Positions 54,337 to 63,305 of a DNA stretch of 64,000 bases are shown piece by piece; the stretch's first letter is position 1; every line of letters begins with the position of its first letter. The notes under the pieces were generated by a model. The model did not search any database and was not told where the DNA came from. It saw nothing but the letters and a program-made list of their open reading frames with translations. Position numbers and translations under genes: made by a program. Origin of the DNA: Chryseobacterium salivictor (GTDB lineage: Bacteria; Bacteroidota; Bacteroidia; Flavobacteriales; Weeksellaceae). The DNA lies in contig NZ_CP037954.1 of NCBI RefSeq assembly GCF_004359195.1, positions 1,302,001 to 1,366,000 on the forward strand, in the 5' to 3' direction.

Positions 54337-55476
54337 ATGAAAATTGGAATTATCGGGTCCGGAACAATGGGAATAGGAATTGCGCAGGTTGCGGCAACTT
54401 CAGGATGTGCGGTTTTTTTGTACGATGCAAATGTTGCGCAAACGGAAAAATCATTAGCAAACCTCCGAAAAGTTCTGGACAGATTGGTAGAAAAACAAAA
54501 AATATCTGCAGAAAAAAGTGAAGATATTTTCAATAAAATTAAACCTTGTACCGAACTTCAGGATTTCAAAGACTGTGATTTGGTCATTGAAGCAATTATT
54601 GAAAATAAAGAAATTAAAACAAAAGTTTTTCAAAATTTAGAAGAAATAGTTTCTGATGAATGTATTATTTCGAGCAATACTTCTTCGATTTCGATTACTT
54701 CGCTCTCCGCTGAATTAAAAAACCCGAAACGTTTCATTGGGATTCATTTTTTCAATCCGGCACCTTTGATGCCTTTGGTTGAGGTAATTCCGGGATTATT
54801 GACAGAAAAGAATTTAGCAGAGGAAATTGTTACTTTAATGGAAAGTTGGGGAAAAATTCCCGTGATTGCGAAAGATGTTCCAGGTTTTATTGTGAACAGA
54901 ATTGCGCGTCCGTTTTATGGCGAAGCTTTAAGAATGGTGGAAGAAAACATCGCGACTCCTGAACAGGTTGATGATGCGATGCGAACTTTGGGGAATTTCA
55001 AAATGGGACCCTTTGAATTAATGGATCTCATTGGAATCGACATTAATTTTTCTGTAACAAAAACGGTTTACGCTGATTATTTTTTCGATCCGAAATACAA
55101 ACCTAGCCTGCTTCAGCAAAGAATGAGCGAAGCCAAATTACATGGTAGAAAAACCGGAAAAGGATTTTATGATTATTCAGAAAATGCTCAAAAACCGGTA
55201 CCGGAAAAAGACGAAGAACTCTACCACGAAATTTTCATGCGAATTTTATCAATGTTGATCAACGAAGCCGTAGAAGCAAAACGGCTCGGAATTGCGAACG
55301 ATCAAGCCATCGAATTGGCGATGCAAAAAGGCGTGAATTATCCGAAAGGTTTATTGGCTTGGGGAAAAGAAATCGGTTATTCAACAATTTCTGAGACCTT
55401 GCAAAAAATGTACGGCCAATATCAGGAAGAGCGATATCGGCAAAGTCCATTACTTCGTAAAATGAGTAATAAGTAA
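54337..55476 (+). CDS. paaH: 3-hydroxyacyl-CoA dehydrogenase, probable 3-hydroxyadipyl-CoA dehydrogenase PaaH
   Basis: NAD-dependent oxidation of 3-hydroxyadipyl-CoA in the last part of phenylacetate breakdown. The 379-residue protein has the Rossmann motif GIIGSGTMGIGIAQVAA, the signature HFFNPAPLMPLVEVI with catalytic His, DVPGFIVNRIARPF, and a duplicated C-terminal helical domain. It is shorter than the roughly 475-residue E. coli PaaH but matches flavobacterial members. It follows paaG behind a 66-nt spacer made of short C/A/T repeats. Confidence 0.9.
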   Translation: MKIGIIGSGTMGIGIAQVAATSGCAVFLYDANVAQTEKSLANLRKVLDRLVEKQKISAEKSEDIFNKIKPCTELQDFKDCDLVIEAIIENKEIKTKVFQNLEEIVSDECIISSNTSSISITSLSAELKNPKRFIGIHFFNPAPLMPLVEVIPGLLTEKNLAEEIVTLMESWGKIPVIAKDVPGFIVNRIARPFYGEALRMVEENIATPEQVDDAMRTLGNFKMGPFELMDLIGIDINFSVTKTVYADYFFDPKYKPSLLQQRMSEAKLHGRKTGKGFYDYSENAQKPVPEKDEELYHEIFMRILSMLINEAVEAKRLGIANDQAIELAMQKGVNYPKGLLAWGKEIGYSTISETLQKMYGQYQEERYRQSPLLRKMSNK

Positions 55477-55550
55477 TTGGTAATCAGCAATAGGAAATAC
55501 TGGACTTATTCAACTCAAACACTCAATACCCAAACACTCAATAACTAAAA

Positions 55551-55964
55551 ATGACGCCAGACGAACTCGCTCAATACCTACTCAATCAGGATCATTTCTC
55601 GCAATGGATGGGAATAAAACTAATCGAAGTCCGGGAAAAATACTGCCTGATTGAAATGCCCGTCAAACAGGAAATGATCAATGGTTTACGAACGGTTCAC
55701 GGCGGAGTCACCTTTTCACTTGCCGATTCGGCGTTGGCTTTTTCGAGCAATAATACCAATGAAGCTTCGGTAGCGCTGCATTGTTCCATGAACTTTACCA
55801 AAGCCGTGAGATTGGGCGATACTTTAACCGCAGAAAGCGTTCTGATTTCCGACACCCGAAAAACCGGAGTTTATGATATTTCGATTACCAATCAGCATAA
55901 AGTTCTGGTGGCTACTTTTCGGGGAACGGTGTATAAAATTGATAAAAAGGTGACGGATTTGTAA
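55551..55964 (+). CDS. paaI: Hydroxyphenylacetyl-CoA thioesterase PaaI
   Basis: A 137-residue hotdog-fold thioesterase that releases CoA from stalled ring intermediates. Conserved features: the catalytic Asn/Asp region MINGLRTVHGGVTFSLADSA and the HCSMNFTKAVRLGDTL strand. Full length for the family. Last paa gene here, followed by a terminator. Confidence 0.92.
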   Translation: MTPDELAQYLLNQDHFSQWMGIKLIEVREKYCLIEMPVKQEMINGLRTVHGGVTFSLADSALAFSSNNTNEASVALHCSMNFTKAVRLGDTLTAESVLISDTRKTGVYDISITNQHKVLVATFRGTVYKIDKKVTDL

Positions 55965-55987
55965 TCCGACTTTTGCTTTAAAACTAG

Positions 55988-56018
55988 AACTTCAAAAACT
56001 ATTTTGAAGTTTTTTTTA
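55988..56018 (+). terminator. Terminator of the paa genes
   Basis: A 10-bp stem (AACTTCAAAA with TTTTGAAGTT, loop ACTA) followed by a run of T, 24 nt after paaI. The stem is AT-rich but the U-run is long. Confidence 0.8.
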
Positions 56019-56071
56019 TTTTGATGTAATATAATTCGGAAATTAGTTGTCTTACTTATAGAAACAAAACT

Positions 56072-56584
56072 ATGACTCATGCAGTTTTTAAAGATACGGT
56101 ATTTTGCCTCAAAGATGAGATGTATCGTTTTGCGAAAAGATTCGTGATGAGCAGCGACGAAGCCGAAGATGTTGTACAGGATTTGATGATGAAATTCTGG
56201 CAGAAAAAAGAAGAACTCGCCAATTTTGGCAATCTGAAATCCTACGCAATGAAATCGGTGAAAAATGAATGTCTGAACCGGTTAAAACACGAAGATGTGA
56301 AAATGGGTTTTGCAGATTTTCAGATGCATCGAAGTGAGCTTTATCAGGTGGAAACCAATAATCTGAAAGAACAGATCATCGGATTCATCAACCAACTGCC
56401 AGAAAAACAAAAAGCCGTGATTCACCTGAAAGATGTAGAAGAATATGACGTCTCGGAAATTGCAGAAATGCTGGACATGGAAGAAAATGCAGTTCGTGTA
56501 AATCTAATGAGAGCAAGGCAAAAGGTAAAAGACCAGATTCAAAAGCTGATGGATTTTGAAAATAGAATGATTGATAGTTTATAA
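56072..56584 (+). CDS. ECF-type RNA polymerase sigma factor
   Basis: A 170-residue sigma-70 family member with only regions 2 and 4. Region 2 spans about 8-75 (YRFAKRFVMSSDEAEDVVQD, LKSYAMKSVKNECLNRLKH) and region 4 about 105-155 (QLPEKQKAVIHLKDVEEYDV, SEIAEMLDMEENAVRVNLMR). It is followed 5 nt later by a membrane protein that fits an anti-sigma factor, and by two DUF4252 genes, so it probably responds to an envelope signal and may drive its own operon. Confidence 0.92.
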   Translation: MTHAVFKDTVFCLKDEMYRFAKRFVMSSDEAEDVVQDLMMKFWQKKEELANFGNLKSYAMKSVKNECLNRLKHEDVKMGFADFQMHRSELYQVETNNLKEQIIGFINQLPEKQKAVIHLKDVEEYDVSEIAEMLDMEENAVRVNLMRARQKVKDQIQKLMDFENRMIDSL

Positions 56585-56589
56585 AAAAA

Positions 56590-57252
56590 ATGAAAATGAA
56601 AACTGACCCGTCAAAAGATAAATATACCGAAATCCTGAAAGAAATCAAGGAAGAAAAAATGAATTGGGATTTCGAAGATTTTTTAGCTGAAACAGAAAAA
56701 AAAGAGAAAATCATCCCAATTACTTCGAAGACGGAAGGCGGTTCTTTCTCAAAAATTTTCTGGATGGCGGCAAGTGTTGTACTGCTTGTTGCGCTGGGAA
56801 TCCTCTTTAAATATGAATCCGGCAACACCATGGATGAAAAAAATCAGATGGTACAGAATGAAATCCTCAAACAGAAAGATGTTTTCCAGAAGGACTCACA
56901 ATTAGCGATTAATCAGATCAATGATTCTTTAAAAATAAAACCGGACAGCATCATTTCTGACTCCACGCGAACAGTTGAACAGAACAGTGATACAGATATC
57001 ATGGAGCAGCTGATCCCAAAAAGAGGCAGAATCAACAGAGCCTCAAGAGTACGGTATGCGGAAATTTCAGCCCCTAAAAACACAAAAACACCAAAATACG
57101 AATCTAATTACGTGATTATCAACGGACAAAAAATAGAAAACGAACAGGAAGCGATTGACTTGACGAAGTACTCCTTCCGGATCCTGTCCGAAAATGTGTC
57201 TAAAACGATGGCTCAAACTGAGGTTATCAATTCCTTTAACAATGATTACTAA
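56590..57252 (+). CDS. Single-pass membrane protein, probable anti-sigma factor
   Basis: 220 residues: a cytoplasmic acidic N-terminus of about 58 residues (ILKEIKEEKMNWDFEDFLAE), one membrane helix (IFWMAASVVLLVALGILFKY, about 55-75), and a periplasmic part rich in Gln, Asp and Ser without a known domain. Topology and position directly behind an ECF sigma gene fit an anti-sigma factor that holds the sigma factor at the membrane. No ZAS zinc motif (HxxxCxxC) is present, so it is a non-zinc type. The family is not recognised by sequence; the assignment is contextual. Confidence 0.7.
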   Translation: MKMKTDPSKDKYTEILKEIKEEKMNWDFEDFLAETEKKEKIIPITSKTEGGSFSKIFWMAASVVLLVALGILFKYESGNTMDEKNQMVQNEILKQKDVFQKDSQLAINQINDSLKIKPDSIISDSTRTVEQNSDTDIMEQLIPKRGRINRASRVRYAEISAPKNTKTPKYESNYVIINGQKIENEQEAIDLTKYSFRILSENVSKTMAQTEVINSFNNDY

Positions 57253-57264
57253 AAATAAATTATC

Positions 57265-58545
57265 ATGAAAAAATTACTTTTAATATTCGCCCTTTTCTTT
57301 TCCCACTTCTTTCAAATCAATGCCCAGAAAGATAAGCTGGATCAGCTTTTTGAAAAATACCAGGAAACCGATGGCGTGACCTCGATTAAGATTGCAAAAC
57401 CGATGTTCAATATGCTGAACAAGCTGAATATCGCTGATAATGAACTGACCCAAATAAAACCGTTACTGAGTAAAATCAATGGATTGAAAATTCTGATTGT
57501 CGAAAAGCCTGACGAACAGAAACTGCAGTCGCAGTTCCAAAAATTACAGTCCGACATTTCTGCTTCCATAAAAAGTATGAAATATGAAGAACTGATGACG
57601 GTGAACAGTAAAGACAATAAAATAAAATTTCTGTCTTCTGATGCCACAAATGGGATTCTCGACAATCTTTTACTGAGCATCAATTCCGACGGAAACCAAG
57701 TATTAATGATGCTCGACGGCAAAATTTCTATGGATGATGTGAACAACCTCATCAATGAAGCCGAAAAATCCGCGCCCATCAGTTCTGCTATTTCCACCAG
57801 TTCCAAAACTACCGTTATCACCAGTAATTCGGACATTACTACCAGCGGAACAAGCCAGGTCCGAAATGTAGGTAAGTTTGCAGGAATCTCGGTTTCCAGC
57901 GGTATTAAAGTGAATTTCACGCAGGGAAATAATCAGTCGGTCATTGTAGATACGGACCAAAATATGCAGGAATATGTTTCTACCGAGGTTCAGGACGGAA
58001 TCCTAGTTATTGCGGTAAACAATAAAAATAAGAAGAACTTAAATTTCAAAAAATTATTAGTAACCATCGAAGCGCCGCGACTTTCTTCGGTAAAGGTTTC
58101 ATCCGGTTCGCTTTTAACAGCGATTAATACAATTAATGAAAGCGATTTTAAAGCAGATATTTCATCGGGCGCCAATTTGAATGCAGATTTAAATATTAAA
58201 AATACGGTAAAAATGGAAATCAGTTCCGGTTCAAGTGCTAGAATTATGGCCCATGCAAAATCCATAGAAGTTGAAGGAAGCAGTGGTTCGATGTCAACAA
58301 TTGAAGGGAAAGCCGATAAAATAGCGATCGACTTATCGAGTGCTGCCGCTTGTAACGCACAGAATCTGGTAGCTAAAGACGTCATTGCACATGCTTCTTC
58401 CGGCGCCAATATTAAAGTTCACGCAACGGAAACCTTAGCAGGAAGCGCAAGTTCCGGAGCATCAATCCGGTACAAAGGAAATCCCAAAATATCGAGTACT
58501 GACACCAAATCTACAAGTGGCGGAACTATTAAACCTTTAGACTAA
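57265..58545 (+). CDS. DUF4252 domain fused to a GIN-type (DUF2807) adhesin domain
   Basis: A 426-residue exported protein (signal peptide ending INAQ, residue 20). Residues about 25-170 match DUF4252 (KLDQLFEKYQETDGVTSIKI, GLKILIVEKP). After a Ser/Thr-rich linker, residues about 205-405 form a GIN/DUF2807 beta-helix: VGKFAGISVSSGIKVNFTQG and then about ten repeats around ISSG, VSSG and ASSG turns. The C-terminus is Ser/Thr/Gly-rich. GIN domains are proposed surface or adhesin-like beta-helices. It lies in the ECF sigma operon, suggesting that the sigma factor controls envelope remodelling. Confidence 0.8.
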   Translation: MKKLLLIFALFFSHFFQINAQKDKLDQLFEKYQETDGVTSIKIAKPMFNMLNKLNIADNELTQIKPLLSKINGLKILIVEKPDEQKLQSQFQKLQSDISASIKSMKYEELMTVNSKDNKIKFLSSDATNGILDNLLLSINSDGNQVLMMLDGKISMDDVNNLINEAEKSAPISSAISTSSKTTVITSNSDITTSGTSQVRNVGKFAGISVSSGIKVNFTQGNNQSVIVDTDQNMQEYVSTEVQDGILVIAVNNKNKKNLNFKKLLVTIEAPRLSSVKVSSGSLLTAINTINESDFKADISSGANLNADLNIKNTVKMEISSGSSARIMAHAKSIEVEGSSGSMSTIEGKADKIAIDLSSAAACNAQNLVAKDVIAHASSGANIKVHATETLAGSASSGASIRYKGNPKISSTDTKSTSGGTIKPLD

Positions 58546-58549
58546 AATC

Positions 58550-59074
58550 ATGAAAAAAATATATTTCTTATCCGCGTTTGCCTTGCTGACGATTTCTTTA
58601 CAATCCTGTATTGTATCACAGCATCCGAATGTGGGATTCTTTGATAATCCTTACTATGATTATAAAGACGCCAAATTCACGAGCATTAATGTTCCGATGT
58701 TTCTCGCAAAACCCATTGTAAAAAAAGCATTGCGGGAAGATGGTGAAAATGAAGAGCTTATCAACCTTATTAAAAAAGTTTCTGATATTAAAGTAATGAC
58801 CATCGAAAACGGAAATGCAGAAATGGTCGCTGATTTTGCCAAATATTTGAAGAAAGACAATTTCGAAGACTGGATGACCGTGAAGAAAGAAAAAGAGACG
58901 ATTCATTTTCAGGCAAAACAGAAAGGAGACGAAATCAAGCGGCTAATGATCACGGTTGCCTCGGAAAGCGAACTTGTTCTTTTAGATGTTACCGGCAAGT
59001 TTACGGCGGACGATATTTCCAGGCTCATTAATTATTCAGAGAAAAATGAGGTAAATAAGATGGTAACGAAGTAA
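58550..59074 (+). CDS. DUF4252 lipoprotein
   Basis: A 174-residue predicted lipoprotein (lipobox SLQSC, Cys20) with one DUF4252 domain: SINVPMFLAKPIVKKALRED, KVMTIENGNAEMVADFAKYL and LVLLDVTGKFTADDISRLIN. It aligns with the N-terminal half of the protein encoded just upstream (4 nt gap), so the two may be diverged paralogues, one anchored in the membrane and one secreted with a GIN domain. Function unknown. Last gene of the sigma-factor operon. Confidence 0.82.
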   Translation: MKKIYFLSAFALLTISLQSCIVSQHPNVGFFDNPYYDYKDAKFTSINVPMFLAKPIVKKALREDGENEELINLIKKVSDIKVMTIENGNAEMVADFAKYLKKDNFEDWMTVKKEKETIHFQAKQKGDEIKRLMITVASESELVLLDVTGKFTADDISRLINYSEKNEVNKMVTK

Positions 59075-59125
59075 TTTAACATTTTTAAATAAACCATTGC
59101 TATTTTTTTTAATTAAATTTAGCCA

Positions 59126-61666
59126 ATGAAATTTTCAAAAGTCCTTTTATTTGTTACGCTCTTTCTGGGTTTAAATGCGAAAGCGCAGTTAGACTTAGAG
59201 CACTGGTTTCCCCCTGTATACAGGACCTCTTCTGGTCATGAGATTTCAGAAATATTTTTTTATCTTTCTACTGATAAAGTCGATCCTTTTGCTATAAAGG
59301 TTTACAATAATAATGTATTGATTAATACTTATACTCTAAGCAAGTCTTCCCCACTTATTTTTACTGTACCAGAAAGTATGATTTATGTAAAAACAGATAA
59401 AAGAGTCATGCAGCCTATTTCCAGCGGGATTCACATAACAGGACAGAAAAGCTTCTATGCAAGTTTGCGGTTGGCATCTGGGCCACCAATAACAAGTTCT
59501 AAAATTGCCGATGTTTTTGCTTCTAAAGGAAAGTCTGCGCTAGGCAAAGAATTTTTTACGGTGATGGACCAGGTGATTCTTTATGGTAACAAACCTGATG
59601 CTATGAATTATGTTGCCTCGGTGATGGCAACCAAAGATAATACTCATGTGCGGGTTACAGATTATGATAAAGATATTATTTTCTCTAATGGAAGTTCCGA
59701 TGATGAACTGAATTTTACTTTAAATAAAGGCGAGTCCTATATCATCGCTGCCGATAAGAAACAAAATAATCCCAGTGGGATTTTAGATGATAATGACCCC
59801 AATTTAATCGGAGCAAAAATTACATCTGATCAACCTGTCGTAGTTTCCAACGGTAATTTTTTGAGTCAAGATCTTGGGTTGGAGTCTGGAAATATGAATT
59901 TTGACCAATCAGTTCCAACGTCTAAGATCGGAAAAGAATATTTCATTGTTAATGGAATGACTAAATCTGATATTATGGAGAAACCTCTTTTTGTTGCAAC
60001 GAAAGACAATACCAAAATTTACTTTAATGACGAAAAAACTCCTTTTATCACTCTGAACAAAGGCGAACATTATATCGGACCTTATGCTAATCGTAACGAT
60101 AAATGGATTAAAGGAAATCAACCAGAATTTGTAAATACCGAACCGATCACAATCCCAACTCGGGGAATGTACATTCGTGCCTCCGAACCTATTTATTTAT
60201 ACCAATTAATTGGAGGTTATAATTTTTTAGTCAGAGGACCGGTACCTAATTTTACAGACTTTTCAAGCGGGATGTTATTTTCTTACCCGCTCGATAAAAA
60301 TTATCTGCCAGATCCACGGCAGAAATTATCCAATACCGTACAAATTCCTAGTATAAATAAATTGGGTGTTGTAACAGTTGATAATAAAATCACCGTAAAA
60401 ACAGAAGACAACGCTACTATTCTTTTTAATGGAGGCGCAGTTACCAACCTTTCTCCTATTCCAGGAAAACCGGGTTGGTCCTATTTTACAAGGCCTTATA
60501 ATGTAGGAGACATCAATATCACCTCAAACAAAAGTCTTATTGTTGATGTCGTTGGCGGATTTAGATATGCAGGGTTTGGAAGCAGTTATACTGGCTTTTC
60601 CAATGATCCATTCATTATCAGAAATGGAAACTGTATTGAAGAAGGTGTTTACCTTTATGTGAATAATACCGACTTCATTAGTTTTCAATGGCAAAGAAAC
60701 GGCGTGGATATTCCTGGTGCAACGAGTCCGAATTACACTCCTAATCTTCCCGGAAATTATACTTGCGTTTGTTTTTATACCGGTTTCAGTTCCACAACAG
60801 ATCCAGTTTTTGTAGATGCATGCCCCTACACGATGACCGAAAAAAAACTCGGAAATTTCTGCAACTCATTTTATATCGGTCCTTCATTTAGTCCACCGAG
60901 AATCAAAGAGATAATTAAGTCAATACAAATATTAACCCAGCCATTACATGGAACAGCAACTGTTTCCGATGACGGTATTATGGTTAAAATTGATGATGAT
61001 TTTTCCGGAGACAACCGAATGGTTTATCAATTAACTTCAGAAAGTGGTTTCTATGAAATATTCAAAGTTAGCTTTACGATTTATGCTTCGCCTACTGCCG
61101 AATTAAAAAATGCAATTTTTCCAAAAAGCTTTAACAACAGAAATTATATTTATGATTTAACAGAATCCATTGTCGCCAATCCAGATACGGATGTTCTAAA
61201 ATATTATCGTTCAATGAGTGATGCAGAAAGTGGCATTAATGAAATTACAGGAAATCAAATCACCAATTTCAATACAAACAATAACGAGGTTTATGCCAGG
61301 GTTATTACTAAAAACAATTGTTTTAGAATTAACAAGATAGATTTAATTCAAACTGATATTCCGGACCAACCAGGAAATCCCGACACCCTTCTTCCCAATG
61401 TTTTTACCCCAAATGATGACGGTATTAATGATGTTTGGGACTATTCAGCATTAGGGAATATGAGTAATCTACAGTTGGCTATTTTCGACCGATATGGCAG
61501 CAAAGTCTATGAACATGGCAAAAATAACAAATCCTTTTGGGACGGAAAATCAAGAAACGGCATGAGCCATCCGACGGGAACGTACTGGGCTTACTATATT
61601 GTCACCGATGAAATGGGCAACAGAATTCAGAAAACGCAATGGGTTCTTCTGAAGAATGCCTATTAA
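59126..61666 (+). CDS. Large surface protein with IgGFc-binding-like region and T9SS type-B sorting domain
   Basis: An 846-residue exported protein (signal peptide ending AKAQ, residue 20). The first 480 residues contain repeated beta modules of the type GKEFFTVMDQVILYG, VASVMATKDNTHVRVTDYD, YIIAADKKQNNPSG, ITSDQPVVVSNGNFL, which resemble the N-terminal domain of IgGFc-binding/VWD-associated proteins of Bacteroidota. An Ig-like segment (about 500-560, GVDIPGATSPNYTP) follows, and the end (about 750-846) is a gliding-motility-associated C-terminal domain (LPNVFTPNDDGINDVWDYSA, IFDRYGSKVYE, WDGKSRNG), the type-B signal for T9SS. Its ligand is unknown. Confidence 0.85.
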   Translation: MKFSKVLLFVTLFLGLNAKAQLDLEHWFPPVYRTSSGHEISEIFFYLSTDKVDPFAIKVYNNNVLINTYTLSKSSPLIFTVPESMIYVKTDKRVMQPISSGIHITGQKSFYASLRLASGPPITSSKIADVFASKGKSALGKEFFTVMDQVILYGNKPDAMNYVASVMATKDNTHVRVTDYDKDIIFSNGSSDDELNFTLNKGESYIIAADKKQNNPSGILDDNDPNLIGAKITSDQPVVVSNGNFLSQDLGLESGNMNFDQSVPTSKIGKEYFIVNGMTKSDIMEKPLFVATKDNTKIYFNDEKTPFITLNKGEHYIGPYANRNDKWIKGNQPEFVNTEPITIPTRGMYIRASEPIYLYQLIGGYNFLVRGPVPNFTDFSSGMLFSYPLDKNYLPDPRQKLSNTVQIPSINKLGVVTVDNKITVKTEDNATILFNGGAVTNLSPIPGKPGWSYFTRPYNVGDINITSNKSLIVDVVGGFRYAGFGSSYTGFSNDPFIIRNGNCIEEGVYLYVNNTDFISFQWQRNGVDIPGATSPNYTPNLPGNYTCVCFYTGFSSTTDPVFVDACPYTMTEKKLGNFCNSFYIGPSFSPPRIKEIIKSIQILTQPLHGTATVSDDGIMVKIDDDFSGDNRMVYQLTSESGFYEIFKVSFTIYASPTAELKNAIFPKSFNNRNYIYDLTESIVANPDTDVLKYYRSMSDAESGINEITGNQITNFNTNNNEVYARVITKNNCFRINKIDLIQTDIPDQPGNPDTLLPNVFTPNDDGINDVWDYSALGNMSNLQLAIFDRYGSKVYEHGKNNKSFWDGKSRNGMSHPTGTYWAYYIVTDEMGNRIQKTQWVLLKNAY

Positions 61667-61714
61667 ATTTCTGTTAATAAAAAGCATAAATTTTCATCTT
61701 TGATAAAAATAACT

Positions 61715-61722
61715 TAATTTCG
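61715..61722 (+). promoter_or_regulatory. Near-consensus -7 box of guaB
   Basis: TAATTTCG differs from TAnnTTTG at one base and lies 14 nt before the guaB ATG. Confidence 0.4.
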
Positions 61723-61736
61723 CGCAGAAAGTAAAG

Positions 61737-63197
61737 ATGTCTATCCACAACAAAATCGTAGAAACGGCCATCACTTTCGATGACGTACTTCTAATCCCTT
61801 CTTATTCAGAAGTTTTACCTAATCAGGTTTCTTTAAAATCACGACTTTCCGATAAAATCACCCTCAATGTTCCCATAGTTTCCGCAGCAATGGACACGGT
61901 AACGGAAGCAGAAATGTCTATTGCCTTGGCAAGAGTTGGAGGTTTAGGTTTCATTCACAAAAACATGCCTATTGAAGAACAGGCAGCACAAGTTTACCGG
62001 GTAAAACGTTCAGAAAACGGAATGATCTCTGATCCCGTGACACTTACAAAAGACCATACTCTGAGATACGCCAAAGATTTAATGGCTGATTATAAAATTT
62101 CCGGCTTACCAGTAGTGGACGCTGAAAATACTTTAATTGGAATCATTACCAACCGGGATGTAAAGTATCAGGAAAATCTTGAGGCAAAAGTGGAAGAATT
62201 GATGACGAAAGACAAATTGATTACTTCTGATAAATCCACCACCCTGGAACAGGCCAAACAAATCCTGTTGAAAAATCGGGTAGAAAAACTTCCTATCGTT
62301 GATAAAGATTTCAAACTTGTTGGTTTAATTACCATTAAAGATATCGATAATCAAATGGAATATCCCAATGCAAACAAAGACAGCAAAGGAAAATTGATCG
62401 TAGGAGCCGGCGTAGGAATAGGCGAAGACACCATTGAAAGGGTTACCGCTTTGGTAAAAGCTGGCGTCGATATTATTGCTGTTGATTCAGCACATGGTCA
62501 TTCAAAAGGAGTTTTAGATAAAATTACAGAAATCCGGAAAAACTTTCCAGATCTTGATATTGTAGGAGGAAACATTGTGACTGCAGATGCTGCAAAAGAT
62601 TTGATCAATGCCGGTGCGAATATCCTGAAAGTGGGTATCGGTCCCGGATCGATCTGTACAACCAGAGTAGTTGCCGGAGTTGGGGTTCCTCAATTGTCTG
62701 CAATTTATAATGTTTTCGAATATGCGAAAAGCCAAAATGTAGCCGTAATTGCCGATGGTGGAATTAAATTATCCGGCGATATTGTAAAAGCTTTGGCTTC
62801 TGGCGCAAGTGCCGTAATGCTCGGCTCATTGTTGGCAGGAACGGATGAAGCTCCTGGTGAAGAAATTATTTTTCAGGGTAGAAAATTCAAGGCTTATCAG
62901 GGAATGGGTTCACTTTCAGCCATGCGACGTGGCGGAAAAGAAAGATACTTTCAAAGTGAGGCCAAAAAATTCGTTCCCGAAGGAATTGAAGGCCGGGTTC
63001 CCCACAAAGGAAAATTAGAAGATGTCGTCTTTCAGTTAACCGGCGGAATCCGCGCCGGCATGGGATATTGCGGCACCAAAGATATCGATACTTTACAAAA
63101 AGACGGAAAAATGGTAATGATTACCGGAAGTGGTTTAAAAGAATCGCATCCACATGATGTTATTATTACGCAGGAAGCGCCGAATTATTCGCTGTAA
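61737..63197 (+). CDS. guaB: Inosine-5'-monophosphate dehydrogenase
   Basis: Oxidises IMP to XMP, the committed step to guanine nucleotides. The 486-residue protein has the catalytic TIM barrel with the loop [18 protein letters not shown] (Cys307), the phosphate-binding [18 protein letters not shown], the flap around [20 protein letters not shown], and two CBS domains inserted at about 95-205 ([36 protein letters not shown]) for nucleotide regulation. Full length, with near-consensus promoter and strong terminator. Confidence 0.97.
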   Translation: MSIHNKIVETAITFDDVLLIPSYSEVLPNQVSLKSRLSDKITLNVPIVSAAMDTVTEAEMSIALARVGGLGFIHKNMPIEEQAAQVYRVKRSENGMISDPVTLTKDHTLRYAKDLMADYKISGLPVVDAENTLIGIITNRDVKYQENLEAKVEELMTKDKLITSDKSTTLEQAKQILLKNRVEKLPIVDKDFKLVGLITIKDIDNQMEYPNANKDSKGKLIVGAGVGIGEDTIERVTALVKAGVDIIAVDSAHGHSKGVLDKITEIRKNFPDLDIVGGNIVTADAAKDLINAGANILKVGIGPGSICTTRVVAGVGVPQLSAIYNVFEYAKSQNVAVIADGGIKLSGDIVKALASGASAVMLGSLLAGTDEAPGEEIIFQGRKFKAYQGMGSLSAMRRGGKERYFQSEAKKFVPEGIEGRVPHKGKLEDVVFQLTGGIRAGMGYCGTKDIDTLQKDGKMVMITGSGLKESHPHDVIITQEAPNYSL

Positions 63198-63249
63198 AAA
63201 AATCAAACTTAATAGAATATCAGCAAAAATCATTTTGTCACTGATAAAA

Positions 63250-63290
63250 AAAGAAAAACCTGAATTTATATTGAATTCAGGTTTTTCTTT
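63250..63290. terminator. Bidirectional terminator between guaB and the T9SS type-B gene
   Basis: A perfect 17-bp stem (arms AAAGAAAAACCTGAATT and AATTCAGGTTTTTCTTT, 7-nt loop) between convergent genes, with U-runs possible on both strands. Confidence 0.9.
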
Positions 63291-63305
63291 GAATAGGAAG
63301 GATTT

